This document shows positions 1 to 10,309 of a stretch of 64,000 nucleotides of DNA, piece after piece (the stretch's first letter is position 1; each line of letters opens with the position of its first letter). Source of the DNA: Kocuria sp. cx-455 (GTDB lineage: Bacteria > Actinomycetota > Actinomycetes > Actinomycetales > Micrococcaceae); the NCBI RefSeq assembly GCF_014698015.1, contig NZ_JACXBS010000002.1, forward strand, positions 1-64,000, in the 5' to 3' direction. The notes under the pieces were generated by a model that ran no database searches, was not told where the DNA came from, and was given only the letters and a program-made list of their open reading frames with translations. Both the position numbers and the translations under genes were made by a program.

Positions 1-623
1 TTGCGCGCCGTCGCGGTCCTGCTCGTGGTGGTGTACCACGTGTTTTTGGGCCGGGTGTCGGGTGGTGTGGACATTTTCTTGTTGATCTCCGCGTTCTTCA
101 TGACGTTGTCGTTTGTGCGCAAGATCGAAAGCGGGCGCCCGCTGGCTATTGGCCGGTACTGGTTGCATACGTTCAAGCGGCTGCTTCCCCTGGCCACCGT
201 GGTGATTCTGGTGACGATCGGGGTGCTCTCGGTGTTTCCCGAGTCCTCGGTCGCGCAGTTCCGCCGGGAGGCCCTGGCGTCGGTGTTCTACGTGGAGAAC
301 TGGTCGCTGGCGGCGTCGTCGGTGGATTATTACGCGGCCGATCACTCGACCGCTTCGCCGTTCCAGCATTTCTGGTCCTTATCGGTGCAGGGTCAGGTTT
401 TCTTGGTGTGGCCGTTGATCTTCGGTTTCGCGTGGCTGCTCCGACGCCGTACCGGTATCGGTTCGGTGCCGATTCTGGGGGTGTGTTTCGGCCTGATTTT
501 CGCGGTCTCGCTCGTGTTCTCGGTGGTCACCACCGAGACGCAGCAGGCCTTCGCATATTTCGACACCCGCGCCCGATTGTGGGAGTTCGCGCTGGGCTCG
601 CTGATCGCGCTGGCCGTTCCCTA
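1..623 (+). repeat. Perfect 623-bp direct repeat, copy 1
   Basis: Bases 1-623 match 2166-2788 without a mismatch in the line-by-line comparison. The tract covers the N-terminal membrane half of the acyltransferase. Beyond 623 the copies diverge quickly, including at synonymous sites. The left end of the repeat is not defined because the window starts inside it. Confidence 0.95.
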
Positions 624-1956
624 TCTCAACCCGCCGCGGGTGCTGCGCATCCTTTTGGGCTGGGTGGGCATTGTGAGCATGGTGTCCGTGGGCATCCTGG
701 TGGATGTGCAAGGCGCCTTCCCGGGGTGGATCGCGCTCTGGCCGCTGCTGAGCGCGGCCGCGATCATTGTGGCCGGTAACACCGAGTCCCGGGTGGGGTT
801 CGACCGGTTCCTGTCCTGGCGTCCCGTGGTGAAGTTGGGTGATGCCGCCTATGCGTTGTACCTGGTGCATTGGCCGCTGCTGATCACGTACTTGGTGATC
901 ATGGATCGTCCCTGGGCCGGGCCGCGTTCCGGTGTTGCGCTGGTGGTTGTATCGGTTGTCCTGGCGTTGGTGCTCACGGCGTTGATTGAGAACCCGCTCA
1001 AGGCGTGGGCGTGGCCCGAGGCCGCCAAGCGCCGTCTGGCGCTGGTCATCGTGCTCTGCCTGGCTCTGGTGACCAGCGTTGTGCTGTCCTGGTCCGCGGT
1101 GGACGCCCACCGCAGCGCGCAGTTGGAAGCACAGGCCGAACGCAACAACCCCGGCGCCGTGTCGCTCATGCCCGATTACCAAGCGAACGGCGATCCGAAC
1201 GCGCCCACCCTGCCGCTGGCCTCGGACCTCGGCAATCAATGGGTGGGGCTGCCGGAAAAATGCGCGGGCAGCTTTGAACCCGGCAACACCGCGGTGCAGG
1301 ACTTCTGCCGCCAGTCGGAAGCGGTGGAGAACCCCACCAAGACCGTGGTCGTGGTCGGCAACTCCCACATGGAGCAGTACATGGGCGCCGTGCTGCCCAT
1401 GGCCGAGGAAGAGAACTGGCAGATGATCTCCCTGCTGCAGCCCGGTTGCGGATTGGGTCTGGAGGGTCAGTCAGAGGTGTGCCGGGAAGGCAACCAGGCA
1501 GCTTTGGATTACGTGGCCAAGCTCAAACCGGACGTGGTGCTGACCACCTCCACGCGCGGGGAACTCATGGACGGCAGCCGGGAGAACGTTATTGCCGGGT
1601 TGCCGGGAGTCGTCGAAGACCTCACCGACCAGGGGATCCGCGTGGTCGGGTTCCGCGACAACCCCCGTTTGGACTTCAACCCGTACGGGTGCGTGGAGTC
1701 CAAGGGGGCGGACGATCCCTCGTGCACCGTTCCGGCGTCGCAAGTGCTCGCACCGGCCAACCCGGCTCAGGAGCTGGAGTCGATCGAGGACTACCGCAAC
1801 GTGGATCTCACCGACCTCATCTGCCCGGACGGCCAATGCCGCCCGGTGATCGGTAATGTGCACGTGTGGCTGGACTCCCACCATCTCACGTGGGATTACG
1901 CGAAAACCATGACCGCCCCCGCCCACGAGCGGCTCTACAACGCGATCGCTCAATAA
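1..1956 (+). CDS. OafA-like membrane acyltransferase with C-terminal SGNH domain (5' end cut by window edge)
   Basis: Predicted O-acyltransferase that transfers an acyl group to a cell-surface glycan. About ten membrane helices (acyltransferase-3 family) span residues 1-370; the conserved YHVF and GGVDIF motifs lie at the N terminus, and His in YHVF is the expected catalytic residue. A C-terminal SGNH-hydrolase-like extracytoplasmic domain follows, with GNSH near residue 453 and a DSHH motif near the C terminus. Compared with its tandem paralogue at 2064, the first 34 or so codons are missing, so the TTG at base 1 is an internal Leu codon and the gene begins outside the window. The first 623 bases are identical to 2166-2788. 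The acceptor sugar cannot be told from sequence. Confidence 0.9.
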   Translation: MRAVAVLLVVVYHVFLGRVSGGVDIFLLISAFFMTLSFVRKIESGRPLAIGRYWLHTFKRLLPLATVVILVTIGVLSVFPESSVAQFRREALASVFYVENWSLAASSVDYYAADHSTASPFQHFWSLSVQGQVFLVWPLIFGFAWLLRRRTGIGSVPILGVCFGLIFAVSLVFSVVTTETQQAFAYFDTRARLWEFALGSLIALAVPYLNPPRVLRILLGWVGIVSMVSVGILVDVQGAFPGWIALWPLLSAAAIIVAGNTESRVGFDRFLSWRPVVKLGDAAYALYLVHWPLLITYLVIMDRPWAGPRSGVALVVVSVVLALVLTALIENPLKAWAWPEAAKRRLALVIVLCLALVTSVVLSWSAVDAHRSAQLEAQAERNNPGAVSLMPDYQANGDPNAPTLPLASDLGNQWVGLPEKCAGSFEPGNTAVQDFCRQSEAVENPTKTVVVVGNSHMEQYMGAVLPMAEEENWQMISLLQPGCGLGLEGQSEVCREGNQAALDYVAKLKPDVVLTTSTRGELMDGSRENVIAGLPGVVEDLTDQGIRVVGFRDNPRLDFNPYGCVESKGADDPSCTVPASQVLAPANPAQELESIEDYRNVDLTDLICPDGQCRPVIGNVHVWLDSHHLTWDYAKTMTAPAHERLYNAIAQ

Positions 1957-2003
1957 CCGCAGTCCGGTCGTAGACCGCCCCCCCCCGGAACACTTGACTG
2001 TGA

Positions 2004-2023
2004 CCGGCCTGATGCGAGGCCGG
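2004..2023. other. Hairpin between tandem acyltransferases
   Basis: A 7-bp perfect stem (CCGGCCT / AGGCCGG) with a 6-nt loop lies 48 nt after the first acyltransferase gene. No T-tract follows, so it is only a possible terminator. Confidence 0.4.
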
Positions 2024-2050
2024 GACGCCCCCCCAGGTAAATTGCCCCGT

Positions 2051-2056
2051 TAGGAT
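2051..2056 (+). promoter_or_regulatory. -10 box TAGGAT, leaderless start
   Basis: TAGGAT lies 7 nt before the GTG at 2064, so transcription would begin at or next to the start codon. The same geometry recurs upstream of many genes in the window, and here it decides the start codon. Confidence 0.5.
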
Positions 2057-2063
2057 GTCGTTC

Positions 2064-4133
2064 GTGCTTGAGCTACTTCCCCCCACGATGACAGCGCGCC
2101 CTCAAGACTTCCACCGACCTGATGTTGTCTCGCGTTATTCCGGTTTCCGCTCTGAAGTTCAGGGGTTGCGCGCCGTCGCGGTCCTGCTCGTGGTGGTGTA
2201 CCACGTGTTTTTGGGCCGGGTGTCGGGTGGTGTGGACATTTTCTTGTTGATCTCCGCGTTCTTCATGACGTTGTCGTTTGTGCGCAAGATCGAAAGCGGG
2301 CGCCCGCTGGCTATTGGCCGGTACTGGTTGCATACGTTCAAGCGGCTGCTTCCCCTGGCCACCGTGGTGATTCTGGTGACGATCGGGGTGCTCTCGGTGT
2401 TTCCCGAGTCCTCGGTCGCGCAGTTCCGCCGGGAGGCCCTGGCGTCGGTGTTCTACGTGGAGAACTGGTCGCTGGCGGCGTCGTCGGTGGATTATTACGC
2501 GGCCGATCACTCGACCGCTTCGCCGTTCCAGCATTTCTGGTCCTTATCGGTGCAGGGTCAGGTTTTCTTGGTGTGGCCGTTGATCTTCGGTTTCGCGTGG
2601 CTGCTCCGACGCCGTACCGGTATCGGTTCGGTGCCGATTCTGGGGGTGTGTTTCGGCCTGATTTTCGCGGTCTCGCTCGTGTTCTCGGTGGTCACCACCG
2701 AGACGCAGCAGGCCTTCGCATATTTCGACACCCGCGCCCGATTGTGGGAGTTCGCGCTGGGCTCGCTGATCGCGCTGGCCGTTCCCTACCTGAACCCGTC
2801 GCGTGTCCTCCGCGTGGCGCTCGGCTGGTTAGGTCTGGTCAGCATGGTCTCGGTGGGCATCCTGGTGGATGTGCAAGGTGCTTTCCCGGGGTGGATCGCG
2901 CTCTGGCCGCTGCTGAGCGCGGCCGCAATCGTCGTGGCGGGGCAGAGTGGTTCGCCCGCGGGGGTGGATCGTTTCCTGTCATGGGGGCCCGTGGTCAAGC
3001 TGGGCGACGCGGCCTATGCCCTCTACCTCATCCACTGGCCGTTGTTGATCACCTACCTGGTGATCCGGGACCGCCCGGTGGCCGGGTGGCGCTCGGGCAT
3101 CGTCTTGGTCGTGCTCTGCCTGGTGTTGTCGCTGCTGGTCACCAAGTACGTGGAGGAACCGATCAGGCGCTGGCAGTGGCCCGACCGGAGCAAGTGGCGC
3201 CTGAGCGTCGTCATCGGGACGTGTCTGGCCCTCGTGGTGGTTCCCACGTTCACCTGGGCGCGGGTGGATTCCGAGCGCGCGGACCGGCTCGCGTCCGAGG
3301 CCGGCGTGAACAACCCGGGTGCCGTGGCACTGGAACCGGGGTACACGTTCCACGGGGAGCCGGACGCGCCGGCCATGCCGCTCCCGGCGGATTTGCCCAC
3401 GAACTGGGCCTGGATCGGTGAGAGTTGTCCCGACGACATCGATCTGACTCCGGCCTACGAGGGCGCGTGCCATGAGTTCGTTCCCAACGACTCCCCGGAC
3501 AAGACCGTGCTGTTGATCGGCAACAGCCACACACAGCACTGGTTGCCCGCGCTGGAACCGATGGCCCGGGAGAACAACTGGCGGGTGCTCATCTACACGC
3601 AACTGGGGTGCTTCTACACAGTGCCCGACGAGCAGCCGGCGGACTCCTGCAGGACCTGGCTCGACGGCGCGGACGAGGCCGTGGATACGATCGATCCGGA
3701 TCTCATGTTCGTTCAGGGGACCTTCACGAACAGCGAGGGCGAGGACCTCAAACCGGGATTCGCGCAGCGCATGAGGCAATTGGAGGCCCGTGGCATCCCG
3801 GTGGTCGGCATCCGCGACGTCCCGCGCTTCCCTGAGGCCCCGGGGGAGTGCGCCATTGAGAACGGGCCGGACGCCCCCGAGTGCACCTTCACCCACCCCA
3901 TGCTCGGCACACCGGACCCGCAGCGGGAATTGGCAGCCGAACTGCCCCACTTCGAGTCCATGGACATGACCGACATGATCTGTCCGGAGCAGCAGTGCCC
4001 GCCCACGATCGGCAACGTGTACGTGTACTTCGACGATGACCACCTCAGTGAGTTGTACGCCAAGACTCTGGGTCCGGAGTTCACCCGGCGCGCGGAGACG
4101 GCGCTGGCGGGACTCAACGTGGGGCTGTGGTGA
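2064..4133 (+). CDS. OafA-like membrane acyltransferase with C-terminal SGNH domain (paralogue 2)
   Basis: Full-length tandem paralogue of the truncated gene at the window start. It has an N-terminal cytosolic tail of about 30 residues, the acyltransferase-3 membrane domain with YHVF and GGVDIF motifs, and a C-terminal SGNH domain (GNSH motif, DDDH motif near the end). The predicted role is O-acetylation or acylation of a surface polysaccharide at the outer face of the membrane. The GTG at 2064 is preferred because TAGGAT sits 7 nt upstream; ATG 2055 and ATG 2088 are alternatives. The N-terminal half shares a 623-bp identical block with copy 1, while the SGNH halves are clearly divergent, so the two enzymes probably differ in substrate. 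Confidence 0.88.
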   Translation: MLELLPPTMTARPQDFHRPDVVSRYSGFRSEVQGLRAVAVLLVVVYHVFLGRVSGGVDIFLLISAFFMTLSFVRKIESGRPLAIGRYWLHTFKRLLPLATVVILVTIGVLSVFPESSVAQFRREALASVFYVENWSLAASSVDYYAADHSTASPFQHFWSLSVQGQVFLVWPLIFGFAWLLRRRTGIGSVPILGVCFGLIFAVSLVFSVVTTETQQAFAYFDTRARLWEFALGSLIALAVPYLNPSRVLRVALGWLGLVSMVSVGILVDVQGAFPGWIALWPLLSAAAIVVAGQSGSPAGVDRFLSWGPVVKLGDAAYALYLIHWPLLITYLVIRDRPVAGWRSGIVLVVLCLVLSLLVTKYVEEPIRRWQWPDRSKWRLSVVIGTCLALVVVPTFTWARVDSERADRLASEAGVNNPGAVALEPGYTFHGEPDAPAMPLPADLPTNWAWIGESCPDDIDLTPAYEGACHEFVPNDSPDKTVLLIGNSHTQHWLPALEPMARENNWRVLIYTQLGCFYTVPDEQPADSCRTWLDGADEAVDTIDPDLMFVQGTFTNSEGEDLKPGFAQRMRQLEARGIPVVGIRDVPRFPEAPGECAIENGPDAPECTFTHPMLGTPDPQRELAAELPHFESMDMTDMICPEQQCPPTIGNVYVYFDDDHLSELYAKTLGPEFTRRAETALAGLNVGLW
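2166..2788 (+). repeat. Perfect 623-bp direct repeat, copy 2
   Basis: Second copy of the identical tract (partner 1-623). Shorter conserved blocks continue past 2788, for example around 2855-2925, mixed with diverged stretches. This is the mosaic pattern expected of gene conversion. Confidence 0.95.
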
Positions 4134-4174
4134 TCGGCGCACACAGGCGGGTGGGGCACGCGTGCGCAGGAACG

Positions 4175-4180
4175 TAGAAT
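4175..4180 (+). promoter_or_regulatory. Possible -10 box for guaB
   Basis: TAGAAT 33 nt before the guaB GTG would give a short leader of about 27 nt. That leader contains the ribosome binding site AAAGGGA at 4200-4206. Confidence 0.4.
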
Positions 4181-4201
4181 GAAACGGAAACTATTTGGTG
4201 A

Positions 4202-5737
<1,536 letters not shown>

Positions 5738-5785
5738 TTCGCCCCTCCCGCTACTCGCGCGTGATGCGCGGGGAAAGGACTACCC

Positions 5786-6907
5786 GTGAGTTACGACATT
5801 GAGCTGGGCCGATCCAAGCGGGCCCGCCGCACGTTCAACCTGGATGAGATTGCACTCGTCCCGTCGCGGCGTACCCGTGATCCGCAGGATGTGAGCACCC
5901 ACTGGCAGATCGACGCGTACAAGTTCGACATTCCCGTGGTGGGCGCACCCATGGACTCGGTGATGTCACCGGAGACGGCCATTGCCCTGGGCCGGTCCGG
6001 TGGGCTGGGCGTGCTGGATCTCGAAGGCTTATGGACCCGTTACGAGGACCCGCAACCGGTACTCGATGAGATCGCGGACCTCTCTGCGGAGAACGTCCCT
6101 GAGGCCACGCGTCGCTTGCAGGAGCTCTACAGCGCGCCCATTCAGCCCGAGCTGATCAAGACCCGTCTGGCGGAGATCCGGGATGCCGGCGTGATCGTGT
6201 CGGGTTCGCTGTCACCCCAGCGCGTGGTGGAGCATTACAAGACCGTGTTGGAAGCGGGTGTCGACCTGTTCGTCATTCGCGGCACCACGGTGTCCGCCGA
6301 GCACGTTTCGCAGAACCAGGAGCCCCTGGATCTGAAGAAGTTCATCTACGACCTGGACGTGCCGGTGATCGTGGGTGGCGCGGCCGGTTACACCCCCGCG
6401 CTGCACCTCATGCGCACCGGTGCCGCAGGTGTCCTGGTCGGCTTCGGAGGGGGCGCGTCGCTGCGCACCGAGTCCATCCTGGGCATCCACGCCGCGATGG
6501 CCACGGCCATTTCCGACGTCGCGGCCGCTCGACGCGATTACCTGGACGAATCCGGTGGCCGCTACGTCCACGTGATCGCCGACGGCGGCCTGGGCACCTC
6601 GGGTGACATCGTCAAGGCGATTGCCATGGGCGCTGACGCCGTGATGCTCGGAACCGTGCTGGCCCGCGCCGAGCAGGCCCCGGGGCAGGGGTGGCTGTGG
6701 GGTGCGGAATCCCACCACCAACACTCGCCGCGCGGTCAACGCACGCGCGTGGGCACGGTGGGATCCCTGGAAGAAGTCCTGAACGGTCCGGCGCGCCACG
6801 TGGATGGGTCGTCAAACATCATCGGAGCGCTGCGCCGTGCCATGGCTACGACCGGCTATTCGGACCTCAAGGAGTTCCAGCGCGCGGAAGTCGTGATCCG
6901 CGACTAG
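5786..6907 (+). CDS. guaB3: GuaB3 family IMP dehydrogenase-related protein
   Basis: Actinobacterial IMPDH paralogue of 373 residues without CBS domains, so it is a bare TIM-barrel. It keeps the GAPMDS motif near residue 54 and the glycine-rich phosphate-binding segments (IVGGAAGYTPA, ADGGLGTSGD). The classical GSICTTR catalytic loop is replaced by GFGGGASLRTES. Family members of this type have been reported to act as GMP reductase rather than IMPDH; whether that holds here is inference. GTG start with ribosome binding site GGGAAAGG at 5770-5777. Likely cotranscribed with guaB. Confidence 0.93.
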   Translation: MSYDIELGRSKRARRTFNLDEIALVPSRRTRDPQDVSTHWQIDAYKFDIPVVGAPMDSVMSPETAIALGRSGGLGVLDLEGLWTRYEDPQPVLDEIADLSAENVPEATRRLQELYSAPIQPELIKTRLAEIRDAGVIVSGSLSPQRVVEHYKTVLEAGVDLFVIRGTTVSAEHVSQNQEPLDLKKFIYDLDVPVIVGGAAGYTPALHLMRTGAAGVLVGFGGGASLRTESILGIHAAMATAISDVAAARRDYLDESGGRYVHVIADGGLGTSGDIVKAIAMGADAVMLGTVLARAEQAPGQGWLWGAESHHQHSPRGQRTRVGTVGSLEEVLNGPARHVDGSSNIIGALRRAMATTGYSDLKEFQRAEVVIRD

Positions 6908-6927
6908 GCACACGCACCGAGCAGCAC

Positions 6928-6989
6928 TGGGCCGCCCCGAGCGTCGACCGATCCCTTGACGGGATTTGGGAAACGCACAGGGCGGCCCA
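6928..6989. repeat. 10-bp inverted repeat flanking the guaB3-SURF1 gap
   Basis: TGGGCCGCCC at 6928-6937 and its exact complement at 6980-6989 enclose 42 nt, inside which ATCCC/GGGAT makes a second small stem. The right arm ends one base before the proposed -10 box of the SURF1-like gene. It could be a guaB3 terminator or a regulatory structure. Confidence 0.4.
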
Positions 6990-6990
6990 C

Positions 6991-6996
6991 TACTCT
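6991..6996 (+). promoter_or_regulatory. -10 box TACTCT, leaderless start
   Basis: TACTCT lies 6 nt before the GTG at 7003. It supports that start over in-frame upstream codons that would overlap guaB3. Confidence 0.5.
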
Positions 6997-7002
6997 TATC
7001 TG

Positions 7003-7998
7003 GTGCTCAAGATCGCTCTCAGCCCCCGGTCGCTCGCCTTCCTGACGGTGAGCTTGATCATTGCGGCGCTGTTCGTGGTGTTGAGCATGTGGCAGTTGAG
7101 CAGTTCGGGCCAGGCCACCGTTGTCGCCGATCCGGACAAGGACACGGTGAAACCGCTGGCTGACGTGATCAAGCCCGGCGAGGTGGTCACCCCCTCCTCC
7201 GCTGATCACACCGTGGAAATCTCCGGGACCTACGATCCCGCCTCCACTGTGGTGATACCCGGTCGCCTGCACGACGGTGCCGACGGCTACTGGGTGGTCT
7301 CGGAACTGGTTGTGCAGGATTCTGCGGGTCTGTGGGAGGCCACTGACGGCCCAATTTCCATACCCGTGGCGCGCGGTTGGATCGGATCGATCGACCAGGT
7401 GCCCGCGGCGCCGTCGGAACCCGTGACCGTGGCGGGCCGTCTGCTGCCACCCGAGGCGCCCCTGAAAAATGAAGACCTCCCGGAGGGGCAGTTACCCTCC
7501 CTCTCACCCGCGCAACTGACCAACGTGTGGAACGCACCGCTGTACTCCGGCTACGTCGCGGCGGCCGCCGAGGTCCACGCGACTAGCACCCTTCCGGTCA
7601 CCGACCAGGGAACCCTGCCCCCCGGAACCTCCGTCATGAGCGGCGAGCTGCTCGAGCTGGAGATCGATCAGCAACCCACGGACACGTCCCTGAACATGCT
7701 CAACCTGTTCTACGCGCTCGAATGGATCGTGTTCGCGGGCTTCGCCGTGTTCCTGTGGTGGCGTTTCGTCCGCGACGAGTACCTGCGCCGACAGGACCCC
7801 CAGAAGTACTTCTACCTCGAGGGCGACTACTTCTGGGACGAGAAAGAACAGTCCTTCTACTACTGGGACGAGCACGACCAGTGCTACTACTACTTTGACG
7901 ACCAACCGGCAGCGCGCACCACGTCCGATGCCAAGCCGGCGGCCGAGAACCGCACCCACCCCGAGCACGGAGCTTCCCATGAGCGAACCCACCCCTGA
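7003..7998 (+). CDS. SURF1-like membrane protein with aromatic/acidic C-terminal tail
   Basis: About 331 residues. SURF1-family proteins assist assembly of haem-copper cytochrome oxidase. The layout fits: an N-terminal membrane helix (about residues 10-32), a long extracytoplasmic domain containing a RGWIG motif near residue 125, and a second helix (about 232-252). Past the second helix there is an unusual cytosolic tail of about 80 residues, the first part (about 265-300) very rich in Tyr, Phe, Trp, Asp and Glu. Normal SURF1 proteins end soon after the second helix. The last 20 nt overlap the DUF3817 gene, so the two are probably translated together. Confidence 0.8.
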   Translation: MLKIALSPRSLAFLTVSLIIAALFVVLSMWQLSSSGQATVVADPDKDTVKPLADVIKPGEVVTPSSADHTVEISGTYDPASTVVIPGRLHDGADGYWVVSELVVQDSAGLWEATDGPISIPVARGWIGSIDQVPAAPSEPVTVAGRLLPPEAPLKNEDLPEGQLPSLSPAQLTNVWNAPLYSGYVAAAAEVHATSTLPVTDQGTLPPGTSVMSGELLELEIDQQPTDTSLNMLNLFYALEWIVFAGFAVFLWWRFVRDEYLRRQDPQKYFYLEGDYFWDEKEQSFYYWDEHDQCYYYFDDQPAARTTSDAKPAAENRTHPEHGASHERTHP

Positions 7999-8572
7999 TG
8001 CCCAGCACAACCCCAAGCCGGTTCGTCGCACGGACGGCGTGCGCGTGCGCACTCCCGCGGACGCCACCCCGGAACGCGCCACCGTCCCGGACAATGTGAA
8101 GGCCCGGGCGGCGGCGCTGCAGCCACGGCGCCGCTTCGGCGGAACCGAAGCCCAGATCCGAGGCGCCTTGACGTTCTACAAGATCTGCGCGTGGGTCTCC
8201 GGCACGTTCCTGCTGTTGCTCGTGGCCGAAATGATCACCCGCTACGGTCTCGGTTACGACTTGATTGCCGGGGGCACCGACAAAATCACCGGTGAAACGG
8301 TGGCCCTGGGCTGGCAGAACCTGGAGCTGGAGAACCTGGCCGGGGGAGTGAACATCTCCACCTGGATCCTCATCATCCACGGCTGGTTCTACGTGGTGTA
8401 CCTGGCGGCCTGTTTCCGGATCTGGTCGCTCATGCGGTGGCCGTTCCCGCAGCTGATCGTCATGGCGCTGGGCGGTGTGGTGCCGTTCCTGTCCTTCATC
8501 GTGGAACGCAAGATCCACCGTTCCACCGAGGTGGAGCTGGCGGCGAACCCCAAGGCCGCCAAGCGATACTGA
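7979..8572 (+). CDS. DUF3817 membrane protein
   Basis: About 197 residues. A polar N-terminal region of about 60 residues is followed by a DUF3817 domain with three predicted membrane helices and the motif [13 protein letters not shown] at its start. Function unknown; in actinobacteria DUF3817 proteins are often encoded near guaA, as here. The ATG at 7979 is chosen because it follows a GGAG-like site and overlaps the SURF1 gene by 20 nt; the reading frame could extend upstream, but only inside the SURF1 gene. Confidence 0.8.
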   Translation: MSEPTPDAQHNPKPVRRTDGVRVRTPADATPERATVPDNVKARAAALQPRRRFGGTEAQIRGALTFYKICAWVSGTFLLLLVAEMITRYGLGYDLIAGGTDKITGETVALGWQNLELENLAGGVNISTWILIIHGWFYVVYLAACFRIWSLMRWPFPQLIVMALGGVVPFLSFIVERKIHRSTEVELAANPKAAKRY

Positions 8573-8600
8573 GCGTGGGAGAAAGCGGTCCCGGGTGTTC

Positions 8601-8606
8601 TAGACT
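8601..8606 (+). promoter_or_regulatory. -10 box TAGACT, leaderless guaA start
   Basis: TAGACT ends 7 nt before the guaA GTG at 8614, and there is no ribosome binding site in the gap. Confidence 0.6.
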
Positions 8607-8613
8607 TGGGGCC

Positions 8614-10212
8614 GTGACTGAAACCCCTGACAACCTCACCGAACTCGAGGACCGCCCGGTTCTTGTGGTCGATTACGGAGCGCAGTACGCGCAGCTGATC
8701 GCCCGCAGGGTCCGTGAAGCGAACGTCTACTCGGAAATTGTTCCGCACACCTGGTCCACGGAAAAAATCCTGCAGCGCAACCCCGCCGCCGTCATCCTGT
8801 CGGGCGGACCGTCGTCCGTCTACGCACCCGGCGCCCCGCAGCGTGATGCCGAGCTGTTCGAGGCCGGCGTGCCCGTGCTGGGTATCTGCTACGGCTACCA
8901 GCTCATGGCCAGCGCCCTGGGCGGCTCGGTGGAGCGCACGGGTGCCCGCGAGTACGGCGCCACCATGGCCACCGCGTCCCAGGACACGACGGGAACCCTG
9001 TTGGAGGGCTCCCCGGAGGTGCAGACCGTGTGGATGAGCCACGGCGATTCCGTGACCGGCGCACCGGAGGGTTTCACCACCCTGGCCTCCAGCGACGGCG
9101 CGCCGGTGGCGGCCTTCGAGAACCCCGAACGCAAGCTCTACGGCGTGCAGTGGCACCCCGAGGTCAACCACTCCGTGTACGGGCAGCACGTGCTCGAAAA
9201 CTTTTTGTTCAACGGCGCCCAGATCACTCCGTCGTGGTCCACCGGAAACATCATCGAGGAGCAGATCGAATTGATCCGCGCCCAGGTGGGGGACGGAAAG
9301 GCGCTGTGCGGCCTCTCCGGAGGCGTGGACTCCGCCGTGGCCGCCGCCCTGGTACAGCGCGCCATCGGCGATCGTCTGACCTGTGTGCTGGTCGACCACG
9401 GTCTCATGCGTCAGGACGAGGTGGAGCAGGTCGAGAAGGATTACGTGGCCGCCACCGGCGTCAAACTGCACGTGGCCCGCGAATCGGAGCGTTTCCTGTC
9501 CGCGCTCAAGGGCGTGAGCGATCCGGAGGCCAAACGCAAGGCCATTGGTCGCGAGTTCATCCGCGCGTTCGAGGCCGCGGAGGAACAGGTGCTGCGCGCG
9601 GAGGCCGCTGACGGTAAGCCTGTCGGCTTCCTGGTGCAGGGCACCCTCTACCCGGACGTCGTGGAATCGGGCGGCGGCGAGGGTGCGGCCAACATCAAGA
9701 GCCATCACAACGTGGGTGGATTGCCGGAGGACCTGCAATTCGACCTGGTCGAACCGTTGCGCGGCCTGTTCAAGGACGAGGTCCGTGCGGTGGGCCGTGA
9801 GCTGGGCCTGCCGGAGAACATCGTGGGACGTCAGCCGTTCCCCGGACCCGGCCTGGGAATCCGTATCATCGGTGAGGTCACCGAGGAGCGGCTGGACATC
9901 CTGCGCCGCGCGGACGCGATTGCCCGCGAGGAACTCACCCGCGCCGGCCTGGACGACGACGTGTGGCAGATGCCCGTGGTGCTGCTCGCGGACGTCCGTT
10001 CCGTGGGCGTGCAGGGTGACGGCCGCACCTACGGTCACCCCATTGTGTTGCGCCCCGTCAGCAGCGAGGACGCCATGACCGCGGACTGGTCACGGCTGCC
10101 CTCGGAATTGTTGGCCAAGATTTCCAACCGCATCACCAATGAGGTCGAGGAAATCAACCGCGTGGTCCTGGACGTCACGTCCAAGCCGCCGGGAACCATC
10201 GAGTGGGAGTAA
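8614..10212 (+). CDS. guaA: GMP synthase (glutamine-hydrolysing) GuaA
   Basis: Cytosolic enzyme converting XMP to GMP with ATP and glutamine. At 532 residues it is the expected two-domain protein. The N-terminal class I glutamine amidotransferase has nucleophile Cys92 in GICYGYQ and the His181/Glu183 pair in WHPEV. The ATP-pyrophosphatase domain has the PP-loop SGGVDS near residue 235, and the C-terminal dimerisation domain ends in [12 protein letters not shown] 8614 is preferred because a -10 box lies 7 nt upstream; longer frames would run into the DUF3817 gene. It closes the guanine block begun by guaB. Confidence 0.98.
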   Translation: MTETPDNLTELEDRPVLVVDYGAQYAQLIARRVREANVYSEIVPHTWSTEKILQRNPAAVILSGGPSSVYAPGAPQRDAELFEAGVPVLGICYGYQLMASALGGSVERTGAREYGATMATASQDTTGTLLEGSPEVQTVWMSHGDSVTGAPEGFTTLASSDGAPVAAFENPERKLYGVQWHPEVNHSVYGQHVLENFLFNGAQITPSWSTGNIIEEQIELIRAQVGDGKALCGLSGGVDSAVAAALVQRAIGDRLTCVLVDHGLMRQDEVEQVEKDYVAATGVKLHVARESERFLSALKGVSDPEAKRKAIGREFIRAFEAAEEQVLRAEAADGKPVGFLVQGTLYPDVVESGGGEGAANIKSHHNVGGLPEDLQFDLVEPLRGLFKDEVRAVGRELGLPENIVGRQPFPGPGLGIRIIGEVTEERLDILRRADAIAREELTRAGLDDDVWQMPVVLLADVRSVGVQGDGRTYGHPIVLRPVSSEDAMTADWSRLPSELLAKISNRITNEVEEINRVVLDVTSKPPGTIEWE

Positions 10213-10245
10213 TCCCACACTCGTTGTGAACGAACATCAGTGCCG

Positions 10246-10292
10246 GTGCGTCGGCCGCTCCACCCCCCAAGGGGGTTGAGCGGTCGGCGCAC
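10246..10292 (+). terminator. Strong hairpin after guaA
   Basis: A 15-bp stem (10246-10260 with 10278-10292) containing two G-U pairs encloses an inner C5/G5 stem. It ends 17 nt before the next gene. No long T-run follows, but the size and position suit a terminator or attenuator. Confidence 0.6.
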
Positions 10293-10309
10293 TCGTGAGT
10301 AGGAGACTC

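Noticed and set aside
379-1368. Long minus-strand open frame antisense to the first acyltransferase
   Set aside because: It follows from high GC third-position bias; the translation is Arg/His/Gln-rich without motifs and the plus frame is a clear family member.
1-4133. Insertion sequence or integron as cause of the acyltransferase duplication
   Set aside because: No transposase, terminal repeats or target-site duplication seen; direct tandem duplication or gene conversion explains it.
4157-4166. Palindrome GCACGCGTGC upstream of guaB as an operator
   Set aside because: Short self-complementary GC strings are expected by chance at this base composition; nothing else supports it.
6691-7002. 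Upstream extension of the SURF1-like frame
   Set aside because: It overlaps guaB3 out of frame, has no family features, and a -10 box supports GTG 7003.
8437-8613. Upstream extension of guaA into the DUF3817 gene
   Set aside because: GuaA homology starts at 8614 and the -10 box is at 8601.
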